A DNA stretch of 64,000 bases, from the NCBI GenBank assembly GCA_027214125.1, contig JAPWHF010000013.1, forward strand, positions 1 to 64,000, in the 5' to 3' direction. The translations under genes were made by a program, and so were the position numbers. The notes below the pieces were generated by a model, which was not told the DNA's origin, did not search any database, and worked only from the letters and a program-made list of their open reading frames with translations. This stretch comes from Zoogloeaceae bacterium G21618-S1. GTDB lineage: Bacteria; Pseudomonadota; Gammaproteobacteria; Burkholderiales; Rhodocyclaceae. Positions 43,837 to 52,535 of this stretch are shown one piece after another. Each line of letters starts with the position of its first letter. Positions within the stretch are counted from its first letter, which is position 1.

Positions 43837-44355
43837 ATGAAGAGAGCCATCACCCCCACCCAGGTCGAACGCGTGATGCGAGACGATGATTTCATCGTCT
43901 CGAAAACCAGCCCCAAAGGCATCATCACCTACTGCAATCCCATTTTTGTCGAGTTCTCCGGCTACACTGAAGAAGAACTCCTTGGCGTTCAGCACAACAT
44001 CATTCGCCACCCGGACATGCCTCGTGCCGCCTTCAAGCTCGTGTGGGACGCCATCGCCGCCGGCAAGGAAATGTTCGCCTACGTAAAGAACCTGTCCAAA
44101 GACGGCGGGTTCTACTGGGTACTCGCCCATATCACGCCAGATGTCGACATCAGCGGGCGCATCACCGGATATACCTCGGTGCGCCGCTGCCCCGCCCGCC
44201 CGGCCATCGACATTGTCTCGGCGGTCTACGCGCAAATGCTGCAAGCTGAAAAACAGGCGGGCGCGCGCGACGCCATTGCGGCCGGCACGCAGGTGTTGAT
44301 GGAAGTGATGAAAGCCAAGGATATGAGCTATGAAGAACTTGTTTTCGCGCTTTGA
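43837..44355 (+). CDS. Aer-type PAS protein (sensor half of split aerotaxis receptor)
   Basis: A 172-residue soluble protein. Residues about 15-125 form an Aer-like PAS domain: [40 protein letters not shown] and [23 protein letters not shown], which in Aer bind FAD. The rest is a helical tail ending SYEELVFAL. The MCP gene begins 26 nt before the stop of this gene, in another frame. Together they resemble Aer cut at the point between PAS and membrane/HAMP region. A GGGAG ribosome site precedes the ATG. Confidence 0.9.
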   Translation: MKRAITPTQVERVMRDDDFIVSKTSPKGIITYCNPIFVEFSGYTEEELLGVQHNIIRHPDMPRAAFKLVWDAIAAGKEMFAYVKNLSKDGGFYWVLAHITPDVDISGRITGYTSVRRCPARPAIDIVSAVYAQMLQAEKQAGARDAIAAGTQVLMEVMKAKDMSYEELVFAL

Positions 44356-45616
44356 TCGGCGCCATGGCGTGTTTCTGCTCGCCTTGGGGGCCGCCGCATC
44401 TGCCTTCTGGCTGCCCGCATTGGCAGCGGTTCTCGCAACCCTCGCGGGTATCCTTGTGATGCTACCGCCCAGCGCGGCAACCGGTGAGATCGACTCACTG
44501 GCAACCCTGCTTGGCGAAATCGGCAAGGGAACGCTGAACAGCCGCGTGCCACGCGCCTATCGCGATCCGACGCTCGAAACCATGCGCGTCAATCTGAACT
44601 CCGCCCTTGACCAGACCGAAACTGCCTTCCGCGAGATTCTGGGCGGCATGGACGCCGGCGCTAACCAGCGCCCATGGCGCCGCTTGCAGACCGTTGGGCT
44701 GCACGGACTGTTCAAAAACGTACTCGATCGCATGCAGGTGATGCTCGACAACCTCGACGCAGCGCAGGTGTCAGTTGCGCGCGAAGCGCTGCTTTCACGC
44801 ATTTTTTTACGCTCGGAACGTGGTCTGTCGCTGGCCATCGATCATGTGAGCGGATCACTCGGCTCCGTCTGCAACGATGCCACGGAGTCGGCCACGCTCG
44901 CCCACGATTTTTCAGACACCGCCCACTCAATGTCCGAGGCGGCATCGCACATGTCGGGCGCGCTCGGCGACGCCAGCGTGCGTGCCAACGAAGGCGCACG
45001 CGCGGTGAGTGACCTGTCTGAAAAAGCCGGTGCGATTCGAGCGCTGACCGGTAACATCGATCACATCGCGAAACAGACCAATCTGCTCGCGCTTAACGCA
45101 TCGATCGAAGCGGCCCGCGCCGGCGAGGCCGGTCGCGGATTTGCGGTAGTCGCCGACGAGGTGCGGCAACTGGCCGACCAGGCCCAGCGATCAGCGGAGG
45201 AAATCGCCGAGGCCATCAGTGCAATAAGCGCCTCCATGGCCGCCGCCAACAGTCAGATCAACGCCTTGGCGAGCGCGGTGTCCGACGCCCGCGACACCGC
45301 CGACGAGTTTCAAGAAAAGCTCATCACCTCAGCCAAATCGGCCCACCAGGTAGGGACGCTGGCCAGCCGAATCGGCGAAGGCGCGTTATCGATGAGTCGC
45401 TCAATGAACATAGTGTCTACCGCACAAAAAGCGCGTGCTGACGCCAACCTCATCATTCAGGGCGAGGTCACCGACCTGCGCAGTCTCTCGGACATGGAAC
45501 AGGAAGCCGCGCGGATTGCGGCCGACCGGCGCTGGGTCAAGGATAGCCGCGACCGCAGCGCTTTGGTGGAGATATACGATCACCTGTTCGAGAACCTGGA
45601 ACAACAGATGCGTTGA
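44330..45616 (+). CDS. Methyl-accepting chemotaxis protein (transducer half of split Aer)
   Basis: A 428-residue membrane transducer. Residues 13-45 form a hydrophobic hairpin with almost no periplasmic part, as in Aer. A signalling domain follows, with the hairpin-tip sequence [40 protein letters not shown] (its central part at about 245-285). The start overlaps the PAS gene by 26 nt, and an AAGGA site lies within that gene, so translation is coupled. It lacks its own ligand-binding domain and probably takes its signal from the neighbouring PAS protein. Confidence 0.92.
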   Translation: MKNLFSRFDRRHGVFLLALGAAASAFWLPALAAVLATLAGILVMLPPSAATGEIDSLATLLGEIGKGTLNSRVPRAYRDPTLETMRVNLNSALDQTETAFREILGGMDAGANQRPWRRLQTVGLHGLFKNVLDRMQVMLDNLDAAQVSVAREALLSRIFLRSERGLSLAIDHVSGSLGSVCNDATESATLAHDFSDTAHSMSEAASHMSGALGDASVRANEGARAVSDLSEKAGAIRALTGNIDHIAKQTNLLALNASIEAARAGEAGRGFAVVADEVRQLADQAQRSAEEIAEAISAISASMAAANSQINALASAVSDARDTADEFQEKLITSAKSAHQVGTLASRIGEGALSMSRSMNIVSTAQKARADANLIIQGEVTDLRSLSDMEQEAARIAADRRWVKDSRDRSALVEIYDHLFENLEQQMR

Positions 45617-45631
45617 CCGCCTGCCACTCCA

Positions 45632-45666
45632 AAAAAGCCCGCAAACCGCGAGATCGCGGGCTTTTT
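45632..45666. terminator. Bidirectional terminator between mcp and pstB
   Basis: AAAAAGCCCGC (45632-45642) pairs with GCGGGCTTTTT (45656-45666). A and T runs on both sides let it end transcripts from the convergent mcp and pst operons. The loop also contains CCGCG...CGCGG. Confidence 0.85.
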
Positions 45667-45681
45667 ACGCGCAGATGCGAC

Positions 45682-46551
45682 TCAGCCGAAACGGCCGGTA
45701 ATGTAGTCTTCGGTGAGCTGGTGACGCGGCTTGATGAACAGCCGATCGGTCTCGCTCACTTCGATCAAGTCGCCCATGTGAAAGTAGGCCGTGCGCTGCG
45801 ACACCCGTGCCGCCTGCTGCATCGAGTGGGTGACGATCACGATCGAAAACTGCTGGCGCAACTCCTCGATGAGCTGCTCGACCTTGGCGGTGGAAATCGG
45901 ATCAAGCGCGGAACACGGCTCGTCCATCAGGATCACTTCCGGCTCGATCGCAATTGCCCGGGCGATGCACAAGCGCTGTTGTTGACCACCCGACAATCCG
46001 GTGCCGACATCGTCAAGACGGTCCTTGACCTCTTCCCACAGATTGGCCTTGCGCAGGCTGCTCTCAACGATCACATCCAGATCGGCCTTGCTGTCGCACA
46101 GACCATGAATACGCGGCCCGAAAGCCACATTTTCGTAGATCGATTTGGGAAAGGGATTCGGCTTCTGGAACACCATCGCCACCCGCGCCCGCAAGGGCAC
46201 CACATCAATATGACGACCGTTGATGTCCTCGCCGTCGAGCAAAATCTCGCCGGTGACGCGGCACTCGCGCACCGTGTCGTTCATGCGGTTGAGGCAACGC
46301 AAAAAAGTGCTCTTGCCGCAGCCCGAGGGGCCGATCATGGCCAGCACTTCGCCTTTGCCCACATCCAGACTGATGTTCTTGATGGCGTGTTTTTCCCCGT
46401 AGTGCACATTGATGTCAGTGCACCGAATACGCGGATCATTCACACGAACTTCACCCACCGTCTCGCGAACATCGCGCCCCACCGTGGTGGTGTGCGCCGA
46501 ACCGGCCGCACCATCAAACTTGAAAGCCATTGCTTGCCCTTGGGGACTCAT
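45682..46551 (-). CDS. pstB: Phosphate ABC transporter ATPase
   Basis: A 289-residue ATPase with Walker [13 protein letters not shown], the PstB-typical CLNRMND, Q-loop [15 protein letters not shown], signature [14 protein letters not shown] and Walker [13 protein letters not shown] 35-residue N-terminal extension precedes the usual PstB start. It powers PstCA in the inner membrane. It is the last gene of pstSCAB and is followed by a strong terminator. No phoU or phoBR is present nearby. Confidence 0.97.
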   Translation of the reverse strand: MSPQGQAMAFKFDGAAGSAHTTTVGRDVRETVGEVRVNDPRIRCTDINVHYGEKHAIKNISLDVGKGEVLAMIGPSGCGKSTFLRCLNRMNDTVRECRVTGEILLDGEDINGRHIDVVPLRARVAMVFQKPNPFPKSIYENVAFGPRIHGLCDSKADLDVIVESSLRKANLWEEVKDRLDDVGTGLSGGQQQRLCIARAIAIEPEVILMDEPCSALDPISTAKVEQLIEELRQQFSIVIVTHSMQQAARVSQRTAYFHMGDLIEVSETDRLFIKPRHQLTEDYITGRFG

Positions 46552-46589
46552 GATTTGACCTCGATTCTCAATATTCTATCTGCCAACGC

Positions 46590-47897
46590 TTACCAGCGCC
46601 GCTCGAAACGTTTGCGCAGGAGCACCGCGACCAGGTTCATCAACGCAAGAAAGCCCAGCAGCACCATGATGGCCGCCGAGGTGCGCTCAACATAGGCACG
46701 CTCGGGACTATCGGCCCATAGGTAGATCTGCACCGGCAGCGCGGTGGAAGGATCAAACACACCCTGCGGCACGTCCGCAATGAAAGCCACCATACCAATC
46801 ATCAGCAGGGGTGCGGTTTCGCCCAGGGCCTGCGCCATACCAATGATGGTGCCGGTGAGCATGCCTGGCAGCGCCAGCGGGATCACATGAAACAGCGTGG
46901 CCTGCATCGGCGAAGCGCCAATACCGAGCGCCGCATCGCGGATCGACGGCGGCACCGATTTGAGCGCGGCGCGACTGGCAATGATGATGGTCGGCAGCGT
47001 CATCAGCGTCAGCACAAGGCCACCGAGCAACGGCGCCGAACGCGGCAGCCCGAACACATTGATGAACACTGCCAGACCAAGCAGACCAAACACGATGGAC
47101 GGTACCGCGGCGAGGTTGTTGATATTCACCTCGATCAGATCAGTCCATCTATTCTTGGGCGCGAACTCTTCGAGATACACCGCCGCCGCCACGCCGAGCG
47201 GGAAAGACAGCGACAAGGTCACGATCAAGGTAAAGATGGTGCCCATCAAGGCGCCACGAATACCCGCCAGCTCCGGGTCACGCGAATCGCCCTTGGTGAA
47301 AAAGTCGATATTGAAGCGCAGTTCGAGACGATCCTCCGCCTTGAGCTGATCGATCCAGCCCAGGGTGTTGTCCTTGATCCGCCGGTCGCCCTCTGCCGCA
47401 TCGCGATCAATATGACCCTTCATCAACATATCGACATCGTCATCGGCGGGCACCCAGAGTGACACCTTCGTGCCGATCAAGGATGGGTCAGCCATGACCT
47501 TGTCACGCAGATCGAAGGCTGCGCCGTTGCTGACCAGCCCATACAGCGCAAACTTGTCACGCCGGCCCGACACCTCGGGGAACATGTCGCGCATGCTCTG
47601 CTTGATCAAGGACGAGTAGTCCGCCTTGCGCAGCGTCTCTGCGTTACGCGTGCCTTCCGGGTCGATGTCCTCGGCCGCCAACACCACATCGATCCGCATC
47701 TGGGTTTGCCAGAACGCGGTATATCCCTTGCTGACAATGCTGATCAGCAAGACCGACAAAAACAGCAAGCCGACGCTTACCGCCAGACGCCCCAGCATCT
47801 TGAACCGGCGCTCTGCCGCCCGACGTTTGGCCATGCCGGCCTGAATACGCGCGAAGCTCGATGCGCCCTCGGGCAGCGCGTTGCTTGGATTAGTCAT
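46590..47897 (-). CDS. pstA: Phosphate ABC transporter permease PstA, long form
   Basis: A 435-residue permease, longer than the about 296 of E. coli PstA. A first helix (about 38-60) is followed by a soluble insert of about 140 residues (DUF3333-like) with the recognisable VSNGAAFDLRDKVMADPSLIG. The permease domain then contains the EAA-type loop AALKSVPPSIRDAALGIGASPMQATLFHVIPLALPGMLTG. The start overlaps pstC by 8 nt, showing a single transcript. Confidence 0.95.
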   Translation of the reverse strand: MTNPSNALPEGASSFARIQAGMAKRRAAERRFKMLGRLAVSVGLLFLSVLLISIVSKGYTAFWQTQMRIDVVLAAEDIDPEGTRNAETLRKADYSSLIKQSMRDMFPEVSGRRDKFALYGLVSNGAAFDLRDKVMADPSLIGTKVSLWVPADDDVDMLMKGHIDRDAAEGDRRIKDNTLGWIDQLKAEDRLELRFNIDFFTKGDSRDPELAGIRGALMGTIFTLIVTLSLSFPLGVAAAVYLEEFAPKNRWTDLIEVNINNLAAVPSIVFGLLGLAVFINVFGLPRSAPLLGGLVLTLMTLPTIIIASRAALKSVPPSIRDAALGIGASPMQATLFHVIPLALPGMLTGTIIGMAQALGETAPLLMIGMVAFIADVPQGVFDPSTALPVQIYLWADSPERAYVERTSAAIMVLLGFLALMNLVAVLLRKRFERRW

Positions 47898-49275
47898 ACT
47901 GTTCCCGATACTTACGAACGATGTAGAGGGCCAAGAAGTTCAGCGCCAGCGTCACCAGAAACAGCACCAGACCGAGCGCAAAGGCCGCCAGCGTTTTCGG
48001 GCTGTCGAATTCCTGGTCACCGACAAGCAGTGTCACGATCTGCACCGTCACCGTGGTCACCGCTTCAAGCGGATTGGCCGTGAGATTCGACGCCAGGCCC
48101 GCGGCCATCACCACAATCATGGTTTCGCCAATCGCACGCGACACCGCCAGCAAAATCGCGCCGACGATGCCCGGCAAGGCGGCTGGGAAAATCACCCGGC
48201 GGATAGTCTCGGACGAGGTCGCGCCCATGCCGTAAGCGCCTTCGCGCAGCGACTGCGGCACGGCGTTGATCACGTCATCGGACAGCGACGACACGAAGGG
48301 GATGATCATCATCCCCATCACCAGACCGGCGGCCAAGGCGCTCTCGGAGGCCACGTCCAGCCCCAGAAAACTGCCGGATTCACGAATGAAAGGCGCCACG
48401 GTCAATGCCGCAAAGAAGCCATACACCACGGTCGGAATACCGGCCAGCACTTCGAGCAAGGGCTTGGCGACGGCGCGCACCCGCGCACTGGCGTATTCGG
48501 CCAGATACAGCGCCGACATCAGTCCGATCGGCACAGCGACAGTCATGGCAATAAAGGTGATCAACAAGGTGCCGGCAAAAAGCGGAACCGCGCCAAAGGC
48601 GCCAGACGAGCCGGCCTGATCGGCGCGCAGCGCAATCTGCGGGCTCCACTCGAGACCAAACAAGAACTCGGTAATCGGCACCGCCTGAAAAAAGCGGATC
48701 GACTCGAACAGCACCGACAGAACGATACCGACGGTGGTGAGAATCGCGACCATGGAACACGCCACCAACAACCAGTTGATGATCGACTCGACACCGTTGC
48801 GCGCACGATGCTGCATGCGAATTTTCGAATAGCCAAACCAGCCACTCAGGCCTGCGACGACGATCACAACGACAAACAACAGATTGCGGCTTACGCTCAG
48901 CAAGCTGCGATAGTAGTCGGCAGCCGCGAGCATGGTGGCATCCGGCTGGCCGGAGACAATATTTCCCGACACCAGATTTCGGATGTCGTTAACCACCAGA
49001 TTGAGCCGATCGGGCCCCAACTGCTGAATCGCGTCTGGCAGTGACGACACCACCATGCGGGTAATGATCGAGCCCTGGAACAACAGCCATGCACAAAGAA
49101 TCAGCAGCGCCGGCAGCGCGGCCCATAGCGCAACGTACAGGCCGTAATACCCAGGCAAAGAATGCAGCTTCCGGATCTTGCCGTCCGCCACACGGAAGGC
49201 GCGCTTGCACCCAAAGTAATAGGCAGCCGACGTTAGCGCCAGCAGCAGGACAAGAAGTATGGGGGTCTGGGTCAC
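47890..49275 (-). CDS. pstC: Phosphate ABC transporter permease PstC, long form
   Basis: A 461-residue permease, about 140 longer than E. coli PstC because of an extra N-terminal part with two membrane helices and a periplasmic segment. The permease core has EVLAGIPTVVYGFFAALTVAP and SLREGAYGMGATSSETIRRVIFPAALPGIVGA. The start is uncertain: GTG 49275 gives MTQTPILLVLL, while TTG 49284 would add three residues, and neither has a good ribosome site. A hairpin separates it from pstS. Confidence 0.92.
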   Translation of the reverse strand: MTQTPILLVLLLALTSAAYYFGCKRAFRVADGKIRKLHSLPGYYGLYVALWAALPALLILCAWLLFQGSIITRMVVSSLPDAIQQLGPDRLNLVVNDIRNLVSGNIVSGQPDATMLAAADYYRSLLSVSRNLLFVVVIVVAGLSGWFGYSKIRMQHRARNGVESIINWLLVACSMVAILTTVGIVLSVLFESIRFFQAVPITEFLFGLEWSPQIALRADQAGSSGAFGAVPLFAGTLLITFIAMTVAVPIGLMSALYLAEYASARVRAVAKPLLEVLAGIPTVVYGFFAALTVAPFIRESGSFLGLDVASESALAAGLVMGMMIIPFVSSLSDDVINAVPQSLREGAYGMGATSSETIRRVIFPAALPGIVGAILLAVSRAIGETMIVVMAAGLASNLTANPLEAVTTVTVQIVTLLVGDQEFDSPKTLAAFALGLVLFLVTLALNFLALYIVRKYREQYD

Positions 49276-49308
49276 GGGAAACAATCAGCCAATAAGGACG
49301 GGGAGAGG

Positions 49309-49343
49309 TCCGCGGGGCGACGACCGGGTCGCCGCCCCGCGGA
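49309..49343 (-). promoter_or_regulatory. GC-rich hairpin between pstS and pstC
   Basis: TCCGCGGGGCG and CGCCCCGCGGA pair perfectly over 11 bp, and pairing can extend inward with one mismatch. No T-run follows, so it is probably not a terminator. It lies 8 nt after the pstS stop and could protect pstS mRNA from 3' decay, raising PstS over PstCAB. Confidence 0.55.
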
Positions 49344-49350
49344 TGCTACC

Positions 49351-50391
49351 TTACTTCATGACGTCCAGTGCAGTAACGCTCTTCGACACGGCCATGTACT
49401 CATCCTTGGGCAGCGGAATCAGACCACGCTCGGCCAGATACCCCTCATCACCCATGGCTTTCTTGCTGATGAACTCGCCCAGGTATTCCTTCATGCCCGG
49501 AATCACGGCGACGTGCGCTTTCTTCACGTAGAAGAACAGCGGACGCGACACCGGGTAGCTGCCATTCGAAATCGTTTCGAATTCCGGTTGCACGCCCTCG
49601 ATAGACAGGCCGCGCACCTTGTCGCGGTTCTGATCGAGGAAGCTGAAACCGAAGATACCCAGTGCGGCCGGGTTGGCTTCGAGCTTTTGCACGATCAGGT
49701 TGTCGTTCTCACCGGCTTCGACATAGGCGCCATCTTCGCGAATCGTCTGGCACGCGGCTTTGTGCGCCTTCTTGTCCGCCTTTTTCATTGCCTTGACGAA
49801 ATCAAAGGTATCGCAGCCCTCGTCCATCACCAGCTCGACAAAGGCGTCACGCGTCCCGGAGGTCGGCGGCGGGCCGAGCACTTCGATCTTGATCGCCGGC
49901 AGCGCGGCATTGACGTCCTTCCAGGTCTTGTAGGGGTTGTCGACCAGAGTCTGCGTGCCGTTCGGGTTCGGCACCTGCTTGGCCAGCGCCAGGAACAGAT
50001 CGCGACGCGTCAGTTTCATGTCCTTGCCGGCCTTGCTCTCGGCCACCGACAAACCGTCATAACCGATCTTGACCTCGACCACGTCCTTCACGCCGTTGGC
50101 AGCGCACTGCTCGAGCTCGGATTTCTTGATGGCGCGCGAGGCGTTGGTAATGTCCGGATGCTGCACGCCGACGCCAGCGCAGAACAGCTTGATACCACCG
50201 CCCGAACCGGTCGATTCGATTTTCGGCGTCTTGAACTTGGTAGCCTTGCCGAACTGCTCGGCAACCACCGTGGCGAACGGATACACCGTCGACGAACCGA
50301 CGATGCTGATGTAATCACGCGAGGACTGCGCCAACACCGGTGCGGATGCAACCGCTGAGAGCACTGCAAGGGCGAGAGCCGCCTTTTTCAT
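49351..50391 (-). CDS. pstS: Phosphate-binding protein of the Pst ABC transporter
   Basis: A 346-residue periplasmic protein. The signal peptide ends in PVLAQS. The mature part has the PstS family motifs SIVGSSTVYPF (phosphate loop), STGSGGGIKLFCAGVG, GYDGLSVAESKA and PTSGTRDAFVELV. It belongs to the larger PstS type found with long PstC/PstA. I chose ATG 50391 (MKKAALALAV) because it begins the signal peptide and has AGGAG 8 nt upstream. A Pho-box-like array lies about 130 nt upstream. Confidence 0.95.
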   Translation of the reverse strand: MKKAALALAVLSAVASAPVLAQSSRDYISIVGSSTVYPFATVVAEQFGKATKFKTPKIESTGSGGGIKLFCAGVGVQHPDITNASRAIKKSELEQCAANGVKDVVEVKIGYDGLSVAESKAGKDMKLTRRDLFLALAKQVPNPNGTQTLVDNPYKTWKDVNAALPAIKIEVLGPPPTSGTRDAFVELVMDEGCDTFDFVKAMKKADKKAHKAACQTIREDGAYVEAGENDNLIVQKLEANPAALGIFGFSFLDQNRDKVRGLSIEGVQPEFETISNGSYPVSRPLFFYVKKAHVAVIPGMKEYLGEFISKKAMGDEGYLAERGLIPLPKDEYMAVSKSVTALDVMK

Positions 50392-50519
50392 CGAGAATCT
50401 CCTGTTGAGAACAATTCCGGACGTCGGCAAATGCCGGACCGTCGCGGCGTTACAGCAGATGAGTCAAAGGCGGTTTCACTTTTCTGGCACCGCCCTTCCT
50501 CATCGGGCCGCGCCATTAT

Positions 50520-50548
50520 TTGTCAGCAAGGTTACAGTGATGTGAACG
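50520..50548 (-). promoter_or_regulatory. Candidate Pho box of the pst operon
   Basis: On the minus strand, CGTTCAC-ATCA-CTGTAAC-CTTG-CTGACAA shows three heptamers at 11-bp spacing, each matching CTGTCAT/C at 5 of 7 positions. It is weaker than the ppk box but has the right form and location. No convincing -10 stands at the ideal distance. Confidence 0.45.
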
Positions 50549-50556
50549 CTCACATC
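50539..50556. repeat. Inverted repeat upstream of pstS
   Basis: GATGTGA-ACGC-TCACATC is a perfect 7-4-7 palindrome next to further TGTGA/TCACA copies up to 50576. It overlaps the outer heptamer of the candidate Pho box and may be a second regulator site. Confidence 0.5.
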
Positions 50557-50626
50557 TGTGTCACAAAATCATGTGAGTTGACGAAAGTAATAGCTCCGCT
50601 CGCGCGCACGGGCCGGCGCCGAGCGC

Positions 50627-51289
50627 TCAGGCGATCAGCCCCTGCCGAATGGCGTAGCTCACCAACTCGGCGTTACTGGCCAGCTCAAGCTTGGCAAGAA
50701 TGCGGCCACGATAGGTGCTGACCGTCTTGACGCTCAACAACAGTTCCTGCCCGATCGTCGTCAGCGAGCGGCCATTGACAATGCCCATCAGAATCTGCAA
50801 CTCACGAGGCGACAACGCAAAATGCGGCGGCTGCCCGGTCTTGTCACCCATCGCCACCACCACCTGGGAAGCCATCTCGGGCGGGATGTAGGCACCACCA
50901 CCGATCACCGTGCGCACCGCGTCGAGCAGCTCATCGCAGCCCATATCCTTGGACACGTATCCGCGCGCCCCGGCGCGGAAGGCCGTCACCGCGTACTGCT
51001 CGGCGTGATACATGCTCAACACCACCACACGCAACGCCGGCCGCTCGGCGAGCAGGCTCTTGATCCAGTCCAGCCCGGAGCGGCCGGGCAGATTGATATC
51101 GAGAAACACCACCTGATACTCCGTCTGGCGAATACGCTCCAGCGCCTCGCCGCCACTGCCCGCCTCATCGATCAAAAAATCATCACCCTCGTCGAGCAAC
51201 AAACGGCGCACGCCCTGGCGGAAGATCGCGTGATCGTCCACCAGCAAAATGCGCACTTCCGACAAGCATCCCTTGCGGCGCTCTGCCAT
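50627..51289 (-). CDS. NarL/FixJ-family response regulator
   Basis: A 220-residue regulator. The receiver has Asp18/Asp19 and phosphoacceptor Asp64 (FLDINLPGRSGLD), and the LuxR-type helix-turn-helix is LSPRELQILMGIVNGRSLTTIGQELLLSVKTVSTYRGRI. I chose ATG 51289 with GGGAG 5 nt upstream; a GTG at 51295 overlapping the kinase stop is possible. It is paired with the kinase directly upstream. Confidence 0.92.
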   Translation of the reverse strand: MAERRKGCLSEVRILLVDDHAIFRQGVRRLLLDEGDDFLIDEAGSGGEALERIRQTEYQVVFLDINLPGRSGLDWIKSLLAERPALRVVVLSMYHAEQYAVTAFRAGARGYVSKDMGCDELLDAVRTVIGGGAYIPPEMASQVVVAMGDKTGQPPHFALSPRELQILMGIVNGRSLTTIGQELLLSVKTVSTYRGRILAKLELASNAELVSYAIRQGLIA

Positions 51290-51291
51290 GC

Positions 51292-52326
51292 TCACTCCCG
51301 CCCCACCGGCACACTCAGCGCCACCCGCGTGCCCTGCGGCGCGACCGCCTCGACCATCAGCACACCGCCCATTTCGCGTGCCCGTTCCGACATGCCGAGC
51401 AAGCCCATTGCACCGCGACGCGGCGTCGTGGCGTCGATACCCACGCCGTTGTCTTCAATCGACAGATTCAGCACACCGTCGGCCGCCACCAGCGACACCG
51501 ACACCTCAGTCGCCCGCGCATGCTCGCCGACATTGGTCAGCGCCACCTGAAAAATGCGGTAGATCGCGGTCGCCTGGGCTTGCGGCAGATCGACCAGCAA
51601 CTCGTCCGGTTCAAGCACACAGGCAATGTCGTGGCGCTTCTGAAAATCCAGCAATTTGCTGCGGATCGCCTCAAACAAGCCAAGGTGGTCGAGCACGCCC
51701 GGGCGCAAGTCGTCGGAAATGCGCCGCACGGTAGCGATCGCCTCGCGCGTCACCGACGCCATGTCATCAATGATAAGCAGCCCCTCCGGCGTGTCAGTGC
51801 GCCGGCGCAGGCGGCTGATGTCCATTTTCAGGGAACCCAGCATGCCGCCCAGCTCATCGTGCAGCTCGCGCGCAAACTTGGCGCGCTGCACCTCACGCAC
51901 CGTATTGATATAGGCGGTCAGCTCGACCAGCTCGGCGCGTGAGCGCTCCAGCTCGCGGGCGCGACCAATTTGCTCCGTCACGTCCAGCCCGATCCCCACC
52001 ACCGCCGGCCGACCGCGATAGCGCATGCGCGCGGCATCGACTTCCATGAACACGCCGTGGCCGTCCTCGTGCGTCAGCGCCACCACGTAACGCAACTGGT
52101 CAATCTCGCCGTCGATGCGCCGGCGCACGTTGTCGAGAATTTTTCGCGCTTCGTCCGGTTCGGCAATCGCCTCGATGCCGTGCCCCACCACCGCGTCTTC
52201 CGTCTTGCCCAGCATGTGCAGAAAGGTCGGGTTCACATACACGAACACCTCGTCCTGGATCACGTAAATCCCGGCCAGCGACTGCTCGACAATCCATTGA
52301 AACGGCAACTCGGCCGACTCCGACAT
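51292..52326 (-). CDS. PAS-containing NarX/DegS-type sensor kinase
   Basis: A 344-residue cytoplasmic kinase. An N-terminal PAS/PAC module (about 8-125; IYVIQDEVFVYVNPTFLHMLG...GIGLDVTEQ) leads through a coiled coil to a HisKA_3 domain with phosphoacceptor His in FARELHDELGGMLGSL. The ATPase domain has LTNVGEHARATEV, DNGVGID and GLLGMSERA. It has no membrane helix, so the signal is probably intracellular redox or a small molecule. ATG 52326 has AGGAG 9 nt upstream. Confidence 0.9.
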   Translation of the reverse strand: MSESAELPFQWIVEQSLAGIYVIQDEVFVYVNPTFLHMLGKTEDAVVGHGIEAIAEPDEARKILDNVRRRIDGEIDQLRYVVALTHEDGHGVFMEVDAARMRYRGRPAVVGIGLDVTEQIGRARELERSRAELVELTAYINTVREVQRAKFARELHDELGGMLGSLKMDISRLRRRTDTPEGLLIIDDMASVTREAIATVRRISDDLRPGVLDHLGLFEAIRSKLLDFQKRHDIACVLEPDELLVDLPQAQATAIYRIFQVALTNVGEHARATEVSVSLVAADGVLNLSIEDNGVGIDATTPRRGAMGLLGMSERAREMGGVLMVEAVAPQGTRVALSVPVGRE

Positions 52327-52535
52327 ATCCGCGCTCCTGTGTTGGCCGAGCATAGCAAGTCCCACCGCCCGTGGTCAGGCGTGCCGCGCTTTTCAGAATA
52401 TTCCTACACGCGGCGCGGACACTTCCGATTACGGCCGCGCCCCGGGCACACCACACTGAGCCTCAGACAAAGCCTGCCACTCACCACAAAAAACAGACAC
52501 GGGTGTGGCAGCGACAAAATCCAAAGGAGACAGCG

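Noticed and set aside
50542-50555. CRP site (TGTGA...TCACA) upstream of pstS
   Set aside because: The half-sites are separated by 4 bp instead of 6, so it does not match CRP spacing; kept only as an unassigned palindrome.
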